A stretch of DNA of 15,646 nt, taken from the NCBI GenBank assembly GCA_017624645.1, contig JAGAMQ010000007.1, positions 1-15,646 on the forward strand. The letters are read 5' to 3'. The notes under the pieces are model-generated. The model had not been told where the DNA came from and searched no databases. It saw only the letters and a program-made list of their open reading frames with translations. A program made the position numbers and the translations under genes. This document shows, piece after piece, positions 14,324 through 15,646 of the stretch. Numbering within the stretch: the stretch's first letter is position 1; every line of letters begins with the position of its first letter. The DNA is from Oscillospiraceae bacterium (lineage in GTDB: Bacteria > Bacillota > Clostridia > Oscillospirales > Oscillospiraceae).

Positions 14324-15179
14324 CGTTGACACCTCCCAGCTCATAAATAAAGATTTCCTCAAGGGACAGAGGCAGCACATCGAAATAGGCAGGGTCTGCC
14401 TTTTGCAACTTCCGTTCCGTCTCCTCTGCCGTGCCCCGGACGATGAGCGTTTGCAGCCGACCGGAGTGGCTTTCGTGGAGGATCTGCAGATCCTCCGGGA
14501 CTTTGCCCGCTACCTGCACCTTTACGGTGCTTCCCTGCATATCCGCAAGGCTTCGCTCCAGCAGCATTTTGCCGTGGTCCATGATACCCACATGGTCGCA
14601 GATATCCTCCAGCTCCCGGAGGTTGTGGGAGGAGATCAGCACGGTGGTCTGCCGCTCCGCCACCTCTGCAAGGAGCAGACTCCATACCTGCCGGCGCATC
14701 ACAGGGTCCAGTCCGTCCACCGGTTCGTCCAGAATCAGCACCTCCGGGCGGGCGCTGAGGGCTAGCTGAAACGCCGCCTGCTTTTGCATACCCTTGGAAA
14801 ACCGCCGGAGCTGACCCTTCAGATTCAGCCCGAATACCTCCTGTAAACGGTAAAACAATGCTTTGTCAAACCGGGGATAGATCCCGGCATAGTAGCTGCA
14901 CATATCTGCCAAAGTGGCAGAGGGGAAGAAAAATACCTCGTCGCCGATGCAGCAAAGGCGCTCCTTGGCGGCAACATTTTCAAAAACCGGCGTATCTTCC
15001 AAAAGCACCTCTCCCGCGTCCGGACGGTATACTCCGGTGAGGTGACGGATGGCGGTGGACTTTCCTGCGCCGTTGGGGCCTACAAGGCCGTAGACGGCAC
15101 CCTTGGGAACCGTCATATTCAACCCGTCCAGTGCCTTGAAAGTGCCAAAATGCTTGGTAACATTACACATTTTCAGCAT
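14298..15179 (-). CDS. ABC transporter ATP-binding protein (YtrB-like)
   Basis: It is the energising subunit for the permease that follows. The 293-residue protein has Walker A GPNGAGKST (34-42), an ABC signature of divergent form FSKGMQKQ (127-134), Walker B VLILDEP (147-153), D-loop GLDP (156-159) and switch histidine H185 in SSHNL. The usual Q-loop glutamine is not evident; the segment reads IGDEVFFFP (78-86), as in some YtrB-like exporters. About 75 residues follow the switch region as an accessory C-terminal domain. The gene overlaps gntR by 17 bases and the permease gene by 26 bases, so all three are translated as a coupled unit. GGAGGAGGGAG lies about 10 bases before the start. Confidence 0.94.
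   Translation of the reverse strand: MLKMCNVTKHFGTFKALDGLNMTVPKGAVYGLVGPNGAGKSTAIRHLTGVYRPDAGEVLLEDTPVFENVAAKERLCCIGDEVFFFPSATLADMCSYYAGIYPRFDKALFYRLQEVFGLNLKGQLRRFSKGMQKQAAFQLALSARPEVLILDEPVDGLDPVMRRQVWSLLLAEVAERQTTVLISSHNLRELEDICDHVGIMDHGKMLLERSLADMQGSTVKVQVAGKVPEDLQILHESHSGRLQTLIVRGTAEETERKLQKADPAYFDVLPLSLEEIFIYELGGVNDAVKTILL
14332..14337 (-). promoter_or_regulatory. Ribosome binding site that fixes the permease start
   Basis: GGGAGG on the minus strand lies eight bases before the ATG at 14323 and inside the end of the ATPase gene. The in-frame start further upstream (14380) has no such site. Confidence 0.8.
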
Positions 15180-15525
15180 GGTCCGTATCTCCCTCCTCCA
15201 ATTTTCTGATGATCTCCTGTCGGCTGATGCCCTTGGCTGTCAGCTTCTGCACTACCCGGTCCAATTCCTCCCAAAGGGGATCTTCCCGGCTTCTTGCCGC
15301 TACGAACATGCCCCGGCAGGGGACGGAATAGATCCAGCCCTCATGCTCCAGCTCCCGGTAGGCCCGCTGGATGGTGTTGGGGTTGATGGCAAGCTGATAG
15401 GCAAGCTCCCGGACCGAGGGCATCTTGTCCCCCTCCTGGAGCACACCGGCACAGATCTGTGCCTTGAAGCCGTCGCCGATCTGAACATAAACAGGCCGGG
15501 AATCCCGATGATCCAAATGTATCAT
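15163..15525 (-). CDS. GntR-family regulator, YtrA subfamily
   Basis: A 120-residue transcription regulator, the short form typical of the YtrA subfamily: one winged helix-turn-helix (about residues 10-78), with recognition segment SVRELAYQLAINPNTIQRAY (37-56) and wing EGWIYSVPCRGMFVA, then a short helical dimerisation tail (about 80-115) instead of an effector domain. Such proteins usually repress their own operon with an ABC transporter. The ATG at 15525 has TAGGAGGGG about eight bases upstream. It is the first gene of the operon; a TGTAC palindrome and an extended -10 promoter lie just upstream, consistent with autoregulation. Confidence 0.94.
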   Translation of the reverse strand: MIHLDHRDSRPVYVQIGDGFKAQICAGVLQEGDKMPSVRELAYQLAINPNTIQRAYRELEHEGWIYSVPCRGMFVAARSREDPLWEELDRVVQKLTAKGISRQEIIRKLEEGDTDHAENV

Positions 15526-15542
15526 ATGCGACCCCTCCTAAC

Positions 15543-15554
15543 TGTACTAGTACA
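15543..15554. promoter_or_regulatory. Probable operator of the GntR regulator
   Basis: TGTACTAGTACA is a perfect 12-bp palindrome between the promoter and the gntR ribosome site. A further half-site GTACAC (15571-15576) lies between the -10 and -35 boxes. TGTAC/GTACA halves are what I recall for YtrA-type operators. Binding here would block the promoter. Confidence 0.72.
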
Positions 15555-15559
15555 CTTAC

Positions 15560-15589
15560 AAGATAGCATAGTACACTGCCCCTTGTCAA
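15560..15589 (-). promoter_or_regulatory. Promoter of the gntR-ABC operon
   Basis: On the minus strand, a perfect -35 TTGACA (15584-15589), an 18-base spacer and -10 TATCTT (15560-15565) with an upstream TG (TGCTATCTT, extended -10). Transcription would start near 15553, inside the palindrome at 15543-15554. Confidence 0.78.
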
Positions 15590-15592
15590 GGG

Positions 15593-15646
15593 AAAATTCC
15601 AATTTATCGAGCTGTTTTATATCTTGCATAGGGGAGGGTCTTGACC
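15593..15646. repeat. Probable end of a third copy of the palindromic element, cut by the window edge
   Basis: AAAATTCCAATTTATCGAGC at 15593-15612 is like the left end of copy 1 at 4167 (18 of 22 bases over 15593-15614) and copy 2 at 7867. It continues with GCTGTTTTATATCTTGCATAGG, resembling the inward sequence of copy 2's right end. The core hairpins are not yet visible at the edge. It sits directly upstream of the gntR promoter. Confidence 0.45.

Noticed and set aside
15583..15592. Near-palindrome CCTTGTCAAGG beside the gntR promoter as a second operator
   Set aside because: Most of it is the -35 box TTGACA itself and it does not share the TGTAC half-sites.

Overview
The window looks like chromosomal DNA from a fairly GC-rich gut Clostridium of the Oscillospiraceae/Ruminococcaceae type. 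Reasons: strong GGAGG ribosome sites, Firmicutes gene sets (holB-ricT, family II pyrophosphatase with CBS domains, YtrA-type GntR regulator), an L-box lysine riboswitch, and short hairpin-rich repeats of a kind I associate with this group. The family placement is inference; no rRNA is present. No tRNA, CRISPR array, phage gene or transposase was seen.

Layout. Positions 1-4063 (minus strand): ppaC (Mn-dependent pyrophosphatase), a CpG-rich spacer, then holB (clamp-loader delta prime) and ricT (RNase Y specificity factor), ending in a strong terminator at 5-33. Positions 4064-4692: a divergent control region with the ppaC promoter, a 236-bp non-coding palindromic element, the dapA promoter and a lysine riboswitch with its terminator. 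Positions 4693-7869 (plus): dapA-ddh-lysA, a compact lysine operon using the diaminopimelate dehydrogenase shortcut. Positions 7867-8092: a second copy of the palindromic element, in the same orientation, whose left end includes the lysA stop codon. Positions 8145-9650 (minus): guaB, an IMP dehydrogenase strikingly like that of the protozoan Tritrichomonas foetus. Positions 9874-12518 (plus): typA/bipA and an overlapping pyridoxal/pyridoxamine kinase gene, ending in a strong terminator. Positions 12572-15525 (minus): gntR, an ABC ATPase and an ABC permease in one overlapping operon, with a TGTAC palindrome next to its promoter. The last ~55 bases look like the end of a third, divergent copy of the palindromic element.

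How it fits together. When lysine is scarce the riboswitch should allow read-through into dapA, ddh and lysA; these cover the committed step and the last two steps to lysine, with dapB expected elsewhere. The other genes are housekeeping (DNA replication, RNA turnover, phosphate and nucleotide metabolism, ribosome-associated GTPase, vitamin B6 salvage) plus one envelope-stress-like ABC module.

The least explained material is (1) the palindromic element family bracketing the lysine operon, with covarying hairpins, and (2) a CpG-rich spacer that starts at the ppaC stop codon. I see no complete new defence or mobile system; the genes themselves belong to known families.
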